A stretch of 32,774 nucleotides of DNA from an uncultured Terriglobales bacterium (GTDB lineage Bacteria; Acidobacteriota; Terriglobia; Terriglobales; Acidobacteriaceae). Shown here piece by piece: positions 17,826-25,180 of this stretch (its first letter is position 1; each line of letters begins with the position of its first letter). Where the stretch lies: the NCBI GenBank assembly GCA_955652395.1, contig CATPBJ010000015.1:1-32774 (forward strand), read 5' to 3'. A program made the position numbers and the translations under genes. The notes below the pieces were generated by a model. It was given only the letters and a program-made list of their open reading frames with translations. It had not been told where the DNA came from and did no database searches.

Positions 17826-19328
17826 ATGTCCCCCTCTTTCAGCCCGCCCTCGACGCCGCCAGCAGGCCCACGCGTTCGTTTCGCACCCTCGCCCACCGGT
17901 TATCTGCACGTGGGCGGCGCCCGTACGGCGCTATTCAACTGGCTGTTCGCCCGCCATCACGGCGGCACGCTCATCCTGCGGATTGAAGACACCGATCTTG
18001 AGCGCTCAACGGCCGAGATGGTGGAGGGTATTTTGCAAGGCATGCGCTGGCTTGGCCTCGATTGGGACGAGGGCCCCTATCATCAAACCCAGCGTATGGA
18101 AATGTATCGCGAGAGTGCGGCGAAGCTGCTGACCTCCGGACATGCCTACTATTGTTTCTGCACCAAGCAGGAACTGGAACAACGCCGTTCAGCTGCCGCC
18201 GCCGAAGGCCGTCCGCCGCGCTACGAAGGCACCTGCCGAAAAATCTCTCGGGAGGACGGCGCCCGGCGACGTGCCGCCGGAGAGGTCGCGGCCGTGCGTT
18301 TTGCCGCACTCGAAGCCGGCAGCACTGCATTCGATGACGCCGTCTTTGGTCGCGTGGAGTTTGCCAATTCCGAGCTGGAAGATTTCGTGCTGCTGCGCTC
18401 TGATGGCGTTCCTACGTATCACCTGAGCGTGGTCACCGACGACGTGGACATGCGCATCAGCCACATTATCCGCGGTGCGGATCACATTTCGAATACGCCC
18501 AAGCAGGTCCTGCTCTACCAGGCGCTGGGCGCGCCGCTGCCGGTATTCGCCCACCTGCCGCTGATCCTTGGACCCGACAAAACCCGCCTAAGCAAGCGCC
18601 ACGGCGCCACCCGCGTGATCGCTTATCGCGACGAAGGCATCGTGCCCGAAGCCTTCCGCAATTTTCTCGCGCTGCTGGGCTGGACCCCGCCCGAATCCGG
18701 ACCGGACAACGCGTGCACCGAAATTCTCGGCGACCAGCAGTTGATACGGCTGTTCGATTTGAACGGTATCTCGCATTCCAACGCCGTTTTCGATCGCGCC
18801 AAGCTCGACTGGTTTAACACGGAATATATCCGCGCCTATCCGGCGGAGAAATTGCTCCCGCTCATTCAGGAGGAATGGCGCAAGGCGGGTCTCGAGCCCG
18901 CGCACACTGACCGCGACTGGCTGTTTGCAACCATCAACCTGCTCAAGCCGCGCGCCCGCAGCCTGAAAGATTTCGCCACATCTTTCCGCGCGTTCTTCAC
19001 CGATACATTTCAGCCGGATCCCGCTGCAGTGGAGAAATTTTTGGCGGATGAAAGAGTTCGCCGGATGCTGGTGGAACTGGGCGAACGCTACGCGGGGTCG
19101 CACGAAACCTTCACTGAGTCCGGAACGGAAAGACTGCTGCGCGACTTCGCCGCAGAAAAAGAGATGAAAGCAGGCGCGCTGATCAACGGCGCCCGCGTGG
19201 TGCTGACCGGACAGGGAGTCGCGCCTAGCCTGTTCGCCGTCATGATGGCCCTGGGGAAAGAACGCACACTCGCCCGACTGAAAGCCACCCAAGAACTCGC
19301 CGCCCGAGCCATGACGCCCGAAGTGTAG
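17826..19328 (+). CDS. gltX: Glutamyl-tRNA synthetase
   Basis: This 500-residue class I synthetase charges tRNA-Glu. The HIGH-type motif is HVGG at residues 28-31 in PSPTGYLHVGGARTALFNW, and the KMSKS-type loop is KTRLSKR near residues 252-258. Between them are the RIEDTD motif, a CFCTKQELE connective segment, the PTYHLSVVTDDVDMRISHII stretch and the anticodon-binding helical C-terminus. Discrimination between tRNA-Glu and tRNA-Gln cannot be judged by eye. The ATG at 17826 precedes a Pro/Ser-rich leader of about 15 residues that may or may not be translated. It is divergent from the GGDEF gene, with about 220 bases between them, which hold both leaders and no recognisable RNA gene. Confidence 0.98.
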   Translation: MSPSFSPPSTPPAGPRVRFAPSPTGYLHVGGARTALFNWLFARHHGGTLILRIEDTDLERSTAEMVEGILQGMRWLGLDWDEGPYHQTQRMEMYRESAAKLLTSGHAYYCFCTKQELEQRRSAAAAEGRPPRYEGTCRKISREDGARRRAAGEVAAVRFAALEAGSTAFDDAVFGRVEFANSELEDFVLLRSDGVPTYHLSVVTDDVDMRISHIIRGADHISNTPKQVLLYQALGAPLPVFAHLPLILGPDKTRLSKRHGATRVIAYRDEGIVPEAFRNFLALLGWTPPESGPDNACTEILGDQQLIRLFDLNGISHSNAVFDRAKLDWFNTEYIRAYPAEKLLPLIQEEWRKAGLEPAHTDRDWLFATINLLKPRARSLKDFATSFRAFFTDTFQPDPAAVEKFLADERVRRMLVELGERYAGSHETFTESGTERLLRDFAAEKEMKAGALINGARVVLTGQGVAPSLFAVMMALGKERTLARLKATQELAARAMTPEV

Positions 19329-19511
19329 TCGAATTGAGTGTGGCGTGGGGCGCCCCTTGCCCGCTCGACCCTGACCAATGCCGCCGATGTTCGACCATCA
19401 CAGACCAAAAATCCACAACCGGATGAAATCGCGCGGGTAAAGCGGGCTTCCCTGCAGCCCTTCACAGTCTGGAAAGAAGAATCCGGATTCTTGCCAGCCC
19501 CACGTTTCCTC

Positions 19512-19541
19512 TTGACAAACTTTCCCTCCGGGAGCTAAATT
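19512..19541 (+). promoter_or_regulatory. Sigma-70-type promoter of the imuA-imuB operon
   Basis: TTGACA (19512-19517, perfect consensus) and TAAATT (19536-19541) are 18 bases apart. The imuA ATG lies 82 bases past the -10. The region between gltX and imuA (19329-19622) otherwise holds no gene. Confidence 0.65.
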
Positions 19542-19558
19542 TTAATGGCGAATAAAAA

Positions 19559-19574
19559 GCGAATATAGATTCGC
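19559..19574. promoter_or_regulatory. Candidate SOS (LexA-type) operator
   Basis: GCGAAT-ATAG-ATTCGC is a perfect inverted repeat just downstream of the imu promoter -10. It resembles the CGAAC-N4-GTTCG box of LexA in Gram-positive bacteria with one base changed per half. LexA control of imuAB is known in other bacteria; here it is inferred from position and symmetry. Confidence 0.45.
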
Positions 19575-19622
19575 AGCCTCGGCCAGCCGCCCCGGCGTTC
19601 CCTGAAAGTTTAGAGGTCCTTA

Positions 19623-20558
19623 ATGTCTTCCCCGCTTTTTTCCCCCGCCCCGGCGGGCTGTGCGGTTGTCTTTGCTCCCGGAAAGGAACCGGCGCGGGTT
19701 TTACAACGCCTGGCGGCATTGCCCAAGCTGGCTGGCGTGACTCAAGCATCCCGGCTTGAGGTGCGGTCCACACCGGAAATGATCTCCAGCGGAATCCGCG
19801 AGATCGATGAACTTACCGGCGGGCTGCCGCGAGGATGTCTGAGCGAAATTTGTGGACCCGCCTCTTCCGGACGCACCAGCGTATTGCTGGCCGCCCTGGC
19901 GGCAGCGACCAGGCGCCATGAAGTCTGCGCCCTGGTAGACACCACGGACGCGCTCGATGCTGTCTCGGCAGTGGCGACCGGCGTTGAGCTGGAAAGATTG
20001 CTATGGATACGGTGTACCCGGACGTCGGACCTCGGATCTCGGATCTCGGACTGCGAACCTCAGACGTCAGGCGTCAGCCCCCGGACCTCATCCCCAAAGT
20101 TCGATGTCCGACGTCCGAGGTCTGAGGTCCGAGGTCCGACGTTTGACGCCCGCCTCGAGCAGGCCCTGCGAGTCACTGATTTGCTCTTGCAAAGCGGGGG
20201 GTTTGGCCTGGTGGCGATTGATCTTGGCGATGTGCCTGACTCGGCTGCACGGCGTATTCCGCTGGCTTCCTGGTTTCGCTTTCAGCGCGCCGTCGAGCCC
20301 ACCGCCACGGTGCTATTGGTGGTGGCCCAGGCGCCCTGCGCTCAGACTTGTGCTTCTCTGCTGATCAGGCTGCAATCGGGAAAAAAGTCGTCAGCTCTAA
20401 GCTATCAGCTTTCAGCTAGAGAAGAACTTTGGCCGGCGCACGCGCAACTTCTGGATGGACTGCAGGTTGAAGGAGAGCTGCTGCGTTCGCGCATGCAGCG
20501 AAAACCGGCACAATCCGTCACTACAGCATTCGCCACAAAAGCAGTACGGATTGCGTAG
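19623..20558 (+). CDS. imuA: ImuA-like RecA-fold protein of the mutagenic repair cassette
   Basis: This 311-residue protein has an N-terminal RecA-like fold. The line SGIREIDELTGGLPRGCLSE leads into a Walker A-type loop GPASSGRTS (residues 78-86), with Arg where RecA has Lys. Walker B-like GLVAIDLGD is near residue 200 and a late strand is TATVLLVVAQAP. ImuA proteins work with ImuB and DnaE2 in error-prone translesion synthesis after DNA damage. Residues 133-175 are not part of the fold: they are encoded by an 18-unit heptamer array and read as a Ser/Arg/Asp-rich insert (TSDLGSRISD). A second insert (ALSYQLSARE) comes from another heptamer. The frame is intact despite both. It is followed 87 bases later by imuB. 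Confidence 0.85.
   Translation: MSSPLFSPAPAGCAVVFAPGKEPARVLQRLAALPKLAGVTQASRLEVRSTPEMISSGIREIDELTGGLPRGCLSEICGPASSGRTSVLLAALAAATRRHEVCALVDTTDALDAVSAVATGVELERLLWIRCTRTSDLGSRISDCEPQTSGVSPRTSSPKFDVRRPRSEVRGPTFDARLEQALRVTDLLLQSGGFGLVAIDLGDVPDSAARRIPLASWFRFQRAVEPTATVLLVVAQAPCAQTCASLLIRLQSGKKSSALSYQLSAREELWPAHAQLLDGLQVEGELLRSRMQRKPAQSVTTAFATKAVRIA
20021..20146 (+). repeat. Eighteen-unit heptamer array inside imuA
   Basis: From GACGTCG at 20021, units of seven bases run to 20146 without losing phase (GACCTCG, GATCTCG, GATCTCG, ... GGTCTGA, GGTCCGA, GGTCCGA, CGTTTGA). The left part carries CTCGGA-type units and the right part their reverse complement, so the ends can pair over about 30 bases. Total length is 126 bases, exactly 42 codons. 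Confidence 0.85.
20391..20418 (+). repeat. Four-unit heptamer repeat of a second type inside imuA
   Basis: Units TCAGCTC, TAAGCTA, TCAGCTT and TCAGCTA stand in tandem. They encode the SALSYQLSA stretch of ImuA. The TCAGCT core is unrelated to the GTCCGAG-type heptamers nearby. Confidence 0.7.
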
Positions 20559-20567
20559 TGCCACCTT

Positions 20568-20637
20568 GGACTTCGGGCATCAGACCTCCGACCTCAGGTT
20601 TGCAGCCCGAAGTCCGAGGTCCGACGCCTGAGGTCCG
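20568..20637 (+). repeat. Ten-unit heptamer array between imuA and imuB
   Basis: Seven-base phase is kept from 20568 to 20637 with units such as AGACCTC, CGACCTC, AAGTCCG and AGGTCCG, the same family as the array inside imuA. Arms GGACTTCGGGC (20568-20578) and its exact complement (20605-20615) can form a hairpin. It fills most of the 87-base gap. Confidence 0.8.
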
Positions 20638-20645
20638 GTTGACTG

Positions 20646-22256
20646 ATGACTGCTTTCGCCTGCATCTTCGTCCCTGACTTTCCCGTGGAGGCCCTGCTGC
20701 GTGCTGAACCCGACCTGCGCTCACAGGCTCTGGCCGTGCTCGAAGGCAAAGTGCCGCTGCAAACGGTTTTTGCTTTGAACGAAAAGGCCCGCCGCGCCGG
20801 AGTTTCGGTGGAAATGACGAAACTTCAGGTGGAAGCCTGCTCTAGTCTTGTGCTACGTCGACGATCTTTGCTACAGGAAGCCGCTGCCCACGCTGCCTTG
20901 CTCGACTGCGCCCAGTCATTCTCGCCGCGAGCGGAAGATGGGGGTTGTGACACCGTGCTCCTGGATTTCGCCGGTCTGGAGCCGCTTTTCGGTCCGCTGC
21001 CAAAAATCGCGCGGGATGTGGCGCGCCGCGCTTCCGATCTCGGCCTCGAAGCCAACGTGGCCGTGGCTTCCAATCCGGATACGGCTGTACTTGCCGCTCT
21101 CGGCTTTTCCGGAGTGATCGTGATTCCCGCGGGAAGGGAAGCGGAGCAGTTGGGTAATCTTCCCCTGGAAGTGTTGTTTACCGGAGGTCACGATCTCCAA
21201 ACCCTGGAAGTGCTCGAGCGCTGGGGCATTCGAAATCTTCGTGCTCTCGCCGCGCTGCCCGAAATCGCTCTGAGCGAGCGCCTGGGGCAGGAAGGCATTC
21301 GCCTGCAACAGTTGTCGCGTGGCCGCAGTTCCCGATCGCTGGTTCCGGTCGAGCCCCCGCTGGTTTTTGCAGAGGCCATCGAGCTGGAATATCCCCTGGT
21401 GCTGCTCGAACCGCTGGCGTTTCTGCTGGCCAGGTTACTGGACCAGCTGTGTGCCCGCCTGGGCGCGCGGGCTTTGGCAACGCAGGAACTGAGCCTGGTT
21501 CTGACATTGGAATGCGGCGCCACTGACCATGTGAGGACGGGCACCCCCGCCCGTCCTGGTCGAGCGCAAGCTCGACAGAGTTTCCACCGTTCTCTGCGCC
21601 TTCCCGTCCCCCTGCTGGACCCCAAAGTTTTCCTCAAGCTGCTGCAACTTGATTTGAATGCGCACCCACCCGGCGCTCCCATCGTGAAAATTCATTTGTC
21701 GGCGGAACCAGGGCGGCCGCGTGCAGCGCAAAGCGGATTGTTCCTGCCTCCTTCCCCGGAGCCGGAAAAACTCGAACTCACAATGGCGAGGATTGCGGGA
21801 ATTGTTGGCGAAAACAAAGTGGGATCGCTGCAACTGCTGGACACTCATCGTCCGGAAGCATTCCGGATGCGTCGCTTTGCCCCTCAGAGGGAGGAACAGT
21901 CAGCACGCAAGCCCAAGGCATCGCGGAATGACAAACCCAGGGAAGATCCGGAATCTCAAACACAGAACGAAGTCGCGGTCACCGCCCTGCGTATCTTCCG
22001 TCCACCCTTGCGCGCCACGGTAACTCTGCAGGAAGGCAGACCTGCGCACATCGCCTGTCTCAAGCGTAAGGAAATATGTGGGGAAATTCTCTGGGTCGCC
22101 GGTCCATGGCGTACTTCCGGAGACTGGTGGGAGCAGGAAGGATGGGCCCGCGACGAGTGGGATATCGCTTTGCAAGAAGCAAGCGGCATCACGCTCTATC
22201 GGCTAGTCCGGGATTTGCTCAGCGGACAGTGGCTGCTGGAGGGAAACTACGACTGA
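20646..22256 (+). CDS. imuB: ImuB-like, catalytically inactive Y-family polymerase homologue
   Basis: This 536-residue protein has the Y-family palm/fingers/little-finger order but lacks the usual active-site acidic pair. The first motif reads ACIFVPDFPVEALLRAEP, with no DxD-type metal site, and the second reads TVLLDFAGLEPLFG rather than an SIDE box. ImuB proteins act as adaptors linking the beta clamp, ImuA and DnaE2. Further visible parts are the helix-hairpin-helix-like RWGIRNLRALAALPEIALSE and a C-terminal domain with TLQEGRPAHI and GPWRTSGDWWEQEGWARDEW, a conserved ImuB ending. A double-hairpin repeat at 21535-21576 is read through in frame (near GTPARPGRAQARQS). dnaE2, normally next, is absent; the following gene is sodC on the other strand. 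Confidence 0.9.
   Translation: MTAFACIFVPDFPVEALLRAEPDLRSQALAVLEGKVPLQTVFALNEKARRAGVSVEMTKLQVEACSSLVLRRRSLLQEAAAHAALLDCAQSFSPRAEDGGCDTVLLDFAGLEPLFGPLPKIARDVARRASDLGLEANVAVASNPDTAVLAALGFSGVIVIPAGREAEQLGNLPLEVLFTGGHDLQTLEVLERWGIRNLRALAALPEIALSERLGQEGIRLQQLSRGRSSRSLVPVEPPLVFAEAIELEYPLVLLEPLAFLLARLLDQLCARLGARALATQELSLVLTLECGATDHVRTGTPARPGRAQARQSFHRSLRLPVPLLDPKVFLKLLQLDLNAHPPGAPIVKIHLSAEPGRPRAAQSGLFLPPSPEPEKLELTMARIAGIVGENKVGSLQLLDTHRPEAFRMRRFAPQREEQSARKPKASRNDKPREDPESQTQNEVAVTALRIFRPPLRATVTLQEGRPAHIACLKRKEICGEILWVAGPWRTSGDWWEQEGWARDEWDIALQEASGITLYRLVRDLLSGQWLLEGNYD
21535..21576. repeat. REP-like double hairpin inside imuB
   Basis: GGACGGGC (21535-21542) pairs with GCCCGTCC (21549-21556), and GTCGAGC-gcaa-GCTCGAC (21559-21576) forms a second hairpin with a GCAA tetraloop. 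The first hairpin shares its core with the extragenic repeats at 32302 and 32443. It is translated in frame. Confidence 0.7.
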
Positions 22257-22363
22257 GCAAACCATAAGGGCAAACTACATGGTCTATAAGGTCTTCACTG
22301 TATTCTCGAGCCCGGAAACTGTGCATAACCTGTTCAAACTGTGTGATCTCGAGGTCAGCCCGT

Positions 22364-22900
22364 TTATTTTGTGATCACTCCACAGGCGATGCGGTCCCCT
22401 GCGTTTCCGGCCGGGTCAGTCTTCATGTCGTCCGCCTTGGCATGGATCACCAGGGCTGTACCGCCATTGCTGAACAAGGAACGACTGTCGTCTCCGAGCG
22501 TTACATCCTTATTAACGACCCTGAACTGGGCTTGGCCTTTGGCGTTCACTGTGAAGTTTTTCATGTCGCCGGCATGGTGGCCCTCGGGATTCTCCAGGCC
22601 ATGTTTCTTTCCGTCCGGATTAAAGTGCGGGCCGGCCGACTTGAAATCCGGCGCGTCACACAGTGCCTTCTGATGGAAGTGCAACGCGTGCTCACCGGGA
22701 GGCAGGCCGTGGAGGTTGAGCTTCATGAACACGCCCGACGACGCTCCCTTGCCGGTCTTACTCCATAGCACGGCCGTTCCCACGCTCTTGCCCTGGGCAT
22801 CTTTCAACTCGACTGTGGTCTTCGCCGCAGTTGTGATCGACAGGGCGAGGACCGGCAAACACAATGCGATGACAAAAGAAAATAATCTTGTGATTTTCAT
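22364..22900 (-). CDS. sodC: Superoxide dismutase [Cu-Zn], periplasmic
   Basis: The protein has about 178 residues with a signal peptide (FSFVIALCLPVLALSITTA). The Cu,Zn-SOD fold is clear: copper ligands in HALHFHQ, the bridging region GPHFNP, zinc-site HHAGD and the late copper histidine in ALVIHAKADD. The disulfide pair is C84 and C176 (numbered from the upstream ATG), in KALCDAP and RIACGV. It disproportionates superoxide in the periplasm. Two ATGs compete, 22909 and 22900. A TATAAT overlaps the first, which points to the second as start, likely on a leaderless message. The 107 bases on the far side, toward imuB (22257-22363), show no gene. Confidence 0.93.
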   Translation of the reverse strand: MKITRLFSFVIALCLPVLALSITTAAKTTVELKDAQGKSVGTAVLWSKTGKGASSGVFMKLNLHGLPPGEHALHFHQKALCDAPDFKSAGPHFNPDGKKHGLENPEGHHAGDMKNFTVNAKGQAQFRVVNKDVTLGDDSRSLFSNGGTALVIHAKADDMKTDPAGNAGDRIACGVITK

Positions 22901-22907
22901 GAGCCTC

Positions 22908-22937
22908 ATTATAACGCGAGCATCTTCTGCACGTCAG
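22908..22937 (-). promoter_or_regulatory. Candidate sodC promoter giving a leaderless message
   Basis: On the minus strand, CTGACG (22937-22932) and a perfect TATAAT (22913-22908) are 18 bases apart. Transcription would start about seven bases past the -10, at the ATG at 22900. The -35 lies just outside the 3' end of the preceding gene. Confidence 0.45.
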
Positions 22938-22946
22938 CCAGCACTC

Positions 22947-24662
22947 CTACCGCATTGAGACATAAAAGGCATTGTTCCCCGAGCGCAGGTCTTTGCCGTA
23001 CGAGAACGCGACTCCGACACCAAAAATCCGTACTTTCGCCTGCGCTCCGACGTCCCAGAGCCACTTCTGCGAGCCGAGTCCCGTCGAAGCATCGGTAATT
23101 TTCCCGGTATCGAGAAACGGTCCCAGCTTCACAGTAACGACTCCGTTCTGATACACGTTCTTGTCCACTTCCCAATTGGACAGAAAGTAATTCCGTCCGA
23201 GGGGAGCGCTGCCCTTTCGGCCGCCCCGGGTTCCGATGTGTCCTCGCATCTCCAGATCGTTGTCGCGCTCCAGGCCCAGGATAAAGAGTTCGTCGAACGG
23301 AACATCTCCAAATGTTTTGCCTGCCTTGATTCGGTGCTGTATTTCGTAATCGTCGCCCTGGGATTCCGGAAACCAATGAAAGCGCAATGAAGCTTGCAGC
23401 TTTTCGAAAGAATGCGAGGGCTCCGACCAGATCCGCGCCGTTTGCGAGGACGCTCCACCGTCGAGCGTCAATCTTCGCTCCGGCAGGCGCCAGAGTGAGG
23501 CGTCCACCTGCGTAAGTTGTTTAAGCTGGTAGCCCTTGGCCAGCAGGCTTGGAGTCAGTGCTGTTCCCTGAATCACGCTGCGGAAATCGCGATGCGAAGC
23601 TTCAACCGCAGCGGACCACTGCCAGCGTCCAGTTTCCATGGAAGCGAAATCCGCCGCCACTGACTCTCGTCTCATGTTAAGGCTTCCCCGCAAAGGTGCG
23701 GGCCCTTGAAACGAATTTCTGATGTCCCAGTTTTCGCTGCGCAAGTCAGCACTCAGTCCGTAGCGAAATTTTGGATTCGCGTTGAAGGGACTTGATAGTT
23801 GCGCCAGAATCCGTCGTTTCTCTGCATCCCAGCGATACAGGCAGACGAGGTTGATGGCCTGGTGGCGCAGGTTGTAAACCTCCGGAGTAATGCTCTGAAA
23901 CGGCAGGCCGCGAAACAGCAGAAATAATCTCTCCAGCGTGCCTTGCCCCCACCCGTCGCGCTCGCGATTGCGGAAGAGAATGTCGAACTTGCCGTCGTCA
24001 CGGGCCTGCAGGTCAAATTGGTAGCGAGGGAAGATTTCCAGTCTGCGGACGCGGACCTGGGTGGTCCGCAGGTCGGGCAAACGCAGAACGCTGGCCGGCG
24101 CGAAAGCCATGACGCGATCGAGCAGCGCGCCATTCACTCGAGGCGGTGGCTGGCTTCGAACTTCCACAATTTGCGGCTTGCCCAGACGGTTCCAGTACTT
24201 GAGGGCGGCTTCGACATTCCCCTTCAGGAAATAGATGGTGCCAAGGAAATCGTTGCCATAGGAATCGGTGGAATCGAGATGCAGCGCTCGCTTTAGGTGG
24301 CCCACCGCAACGCTATATCGTTTCTGCTTGAATGCCACGCCCGCCAGCTCCAGCGGAAACCGTTTGTCGCCAGGCTGGAGCCGGGCCCCGGCCGCATACG
24401 CTCGCTGCGCATCGTCCCAACGTCCCAACTGAGCCAGGGCTGTGCCGTAATAGAAATCGAGTTCCGCGGAGGGTTGCTGGGCAGATTCGACCAGGCCGAC
24501 AACCTCCTGCCAGCGCTGCTCGGCCGAGAGCTGTTGGGCTCTGGCCACTAATGAAGCATCCGATGTTTGGGCGCCAGCCAGGGCTGCAAAGCTGAACCAG
24601 AATATGAAAACCGCAGTGGGGATCAGGGAAGCTGGGTTTGAGGCAGAGCCAGCAGGGTCCAT
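22947..24662 (-). CDS. TPR plus outer-membrane beta-barrel protein
   Basis: The protein has about 571 residues from ATG 24662. A signal peptide (TAVFIFWFSFAALAGAQ) precedes TPR repeats in about residues 40-150 (ELDFYYGTALAQLGRWDDAQ, PLELAGVAFKQKRYSVAVGH, LGTIYFLKGNVEAALKYW). The C-terminal 350 residues alternate aromatic and polar residues (YEIQHRIKAGKTFGD) and end with strands of the surface-antigen (BamA/TamA-like) type, finishing NNAFYVSMR. The RRLEIFPRYQFDLQARDDG part resembles a POTRA. Its start lies inside the C39-like gene, overlapping its end by about 40 bases, so the two are probably translated together. A longer frame upstream is only that neighbour read out of frame. Cargo is unknown. 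Confidence 0.8.
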   Translation of the reverse strand: MDPAGSASNPASLIPTAVFIFWFSFAALAGAQTSDASLVARAQQLSAEQRWQEVVGLVESAQQPSAELDFYYGTALAQLGRWDDAQRAYAAGARLQPGDKRFPLELAGVAFKQKRYSVAVGHLKRALHLDSTDSYGNDFLGTIYFLKGNVEAALKYWNRLGKPQIVEVRSQPPPRVNGALLDRVMAFAPASVLRLPDLRTTQVRVRRLEIFPRYQFDLQARDDGKFDILFRNRERDGWGQGTLERLFLLFRGLPFQSITPEVYNLRHQAINLVCLYRWDAEKRRILAQLSSPFNANPKFRYGLSADLRSENWDIRNSFQGPAPLRGSLNMRRESVAADFASMETGRWQWSAAVEASHRDFRSVIQGTALTPSLLAKGYQLKQLTQVDASLWRLPERRLTLDGGASSQTARIWSEPSHSFEKLQASLRFHWFPESQGDDYEIQHRIKAGKTFGDVPFDELFILGLERDNDLEMRGHIGTRGGRKGSAPLGRNYFLSNWEVDKNVYQNGVVTVKLGPFLDTGKITDASTGLGSQKWLWDVGAQAKVRIFGVGVAFSYGKDLRSGNNAFYVSMR

Positions 24663-25171
24663 TTTTCGGCCGTGCTCCATTCCCGTTCGAAGCTGGGCCG
24701 GTCCTGGTGCAGGAGCTTGCGCTGGGCCGGATCGTTGACCATGACAATCCCCGACGCCACACCTGTCACGACCACATAGTGCCAAGCGCCGCCGGACGCG
24801 GGCTTCAGGGCAACGATCAAAGGCCGTCCCTTGTCCAGATGCTGTTTGAGATCTTCCCACTCCCCGCGAATTGTAAACGTGCGGAACCCCTTCTCCTGAA
24901 AGTACCGTTCCATATCGGAGGCGTAGATACCGTGAGCTTTGGCAGAATACAGAGCGCGCTGGATCTGAGTCGCGTCGGAAGTGTTGTTTGGCTTCTGGCC
25001 CTGCTGGGCCTGCCAGTATTGCATAACCATGGCGATGCTGGCAGCGCCGCAACCGTCTTTTTCCTGCTTTACGAAAGGAACATCCAGCCAGACCCCCGGG
25101 AGGTCCGCGGCCGGCAGCGTGCCGCAGACCCCGAGCAATACGACGGCAAGCAAAAACCTGCGACCAAACAT
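24623..25171 (-). CDS. C39-like papain-fold peptidase, secreted
   Basis: The protein has 182 residues with a signal peptide (RRFLLAVVLLGVCGTLPAA). The catalytic set of the C39 family is present: oxyanion Q36 and nucleophile C41 in VKQEKDGCGAASIAMVM, H131 in GGAWHYVVVTGV, and D147 in MVNDPAQ. C39 enzymes usually cleave double-glycine leaders inside ABC exporters, but stand-alone forms like this one are periplasmic. It resembles the peptidase half of the PA2778-type proteins. The upstream gene is DUF6627/PA2779-like and the downstream gene carries the TPR part. The substrate may be the neighbouring DUF6627 protein or an envelope peptide; this is inference. Confidence 0.88.
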   Translation of the reverse strand: MFGRRFLLAVVLLGVCGTLPAADLPGVWLDVPFVKQEKDGCGAASIAMVMQYWQAQQGQKPNNTSDATQIQRALYSAKAHGIYASDMERYFQEKGFRTFTIRGEWEDLKQHLDKGRPLIVALKPASGGAWHYVVVTGVASGIVMVNDPAQRKLLHQDRPSFEREWSTAEKWTLLALPQTQLP

Positions 25172-25180
25172 GTTGAACGC

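Noticed and set aside
20021..20637. Repeats around imuA taken as a CRISPR array
   Set aside because: Units are seven bases, contiguous, without spacers, and lie mostly inside a coding frame.
22257..22363. Remnant of dnaE2 after imuB
   Set aside because: No DnaE2-like peptide could be read in any frame of this short gap.
24663..25052. Upstream extension of the TPR-barrel gene by 130 residues
   Set aside because: The extra region is the C39-like gene in another frame, and the signal peptide begins only after ATG 24662.
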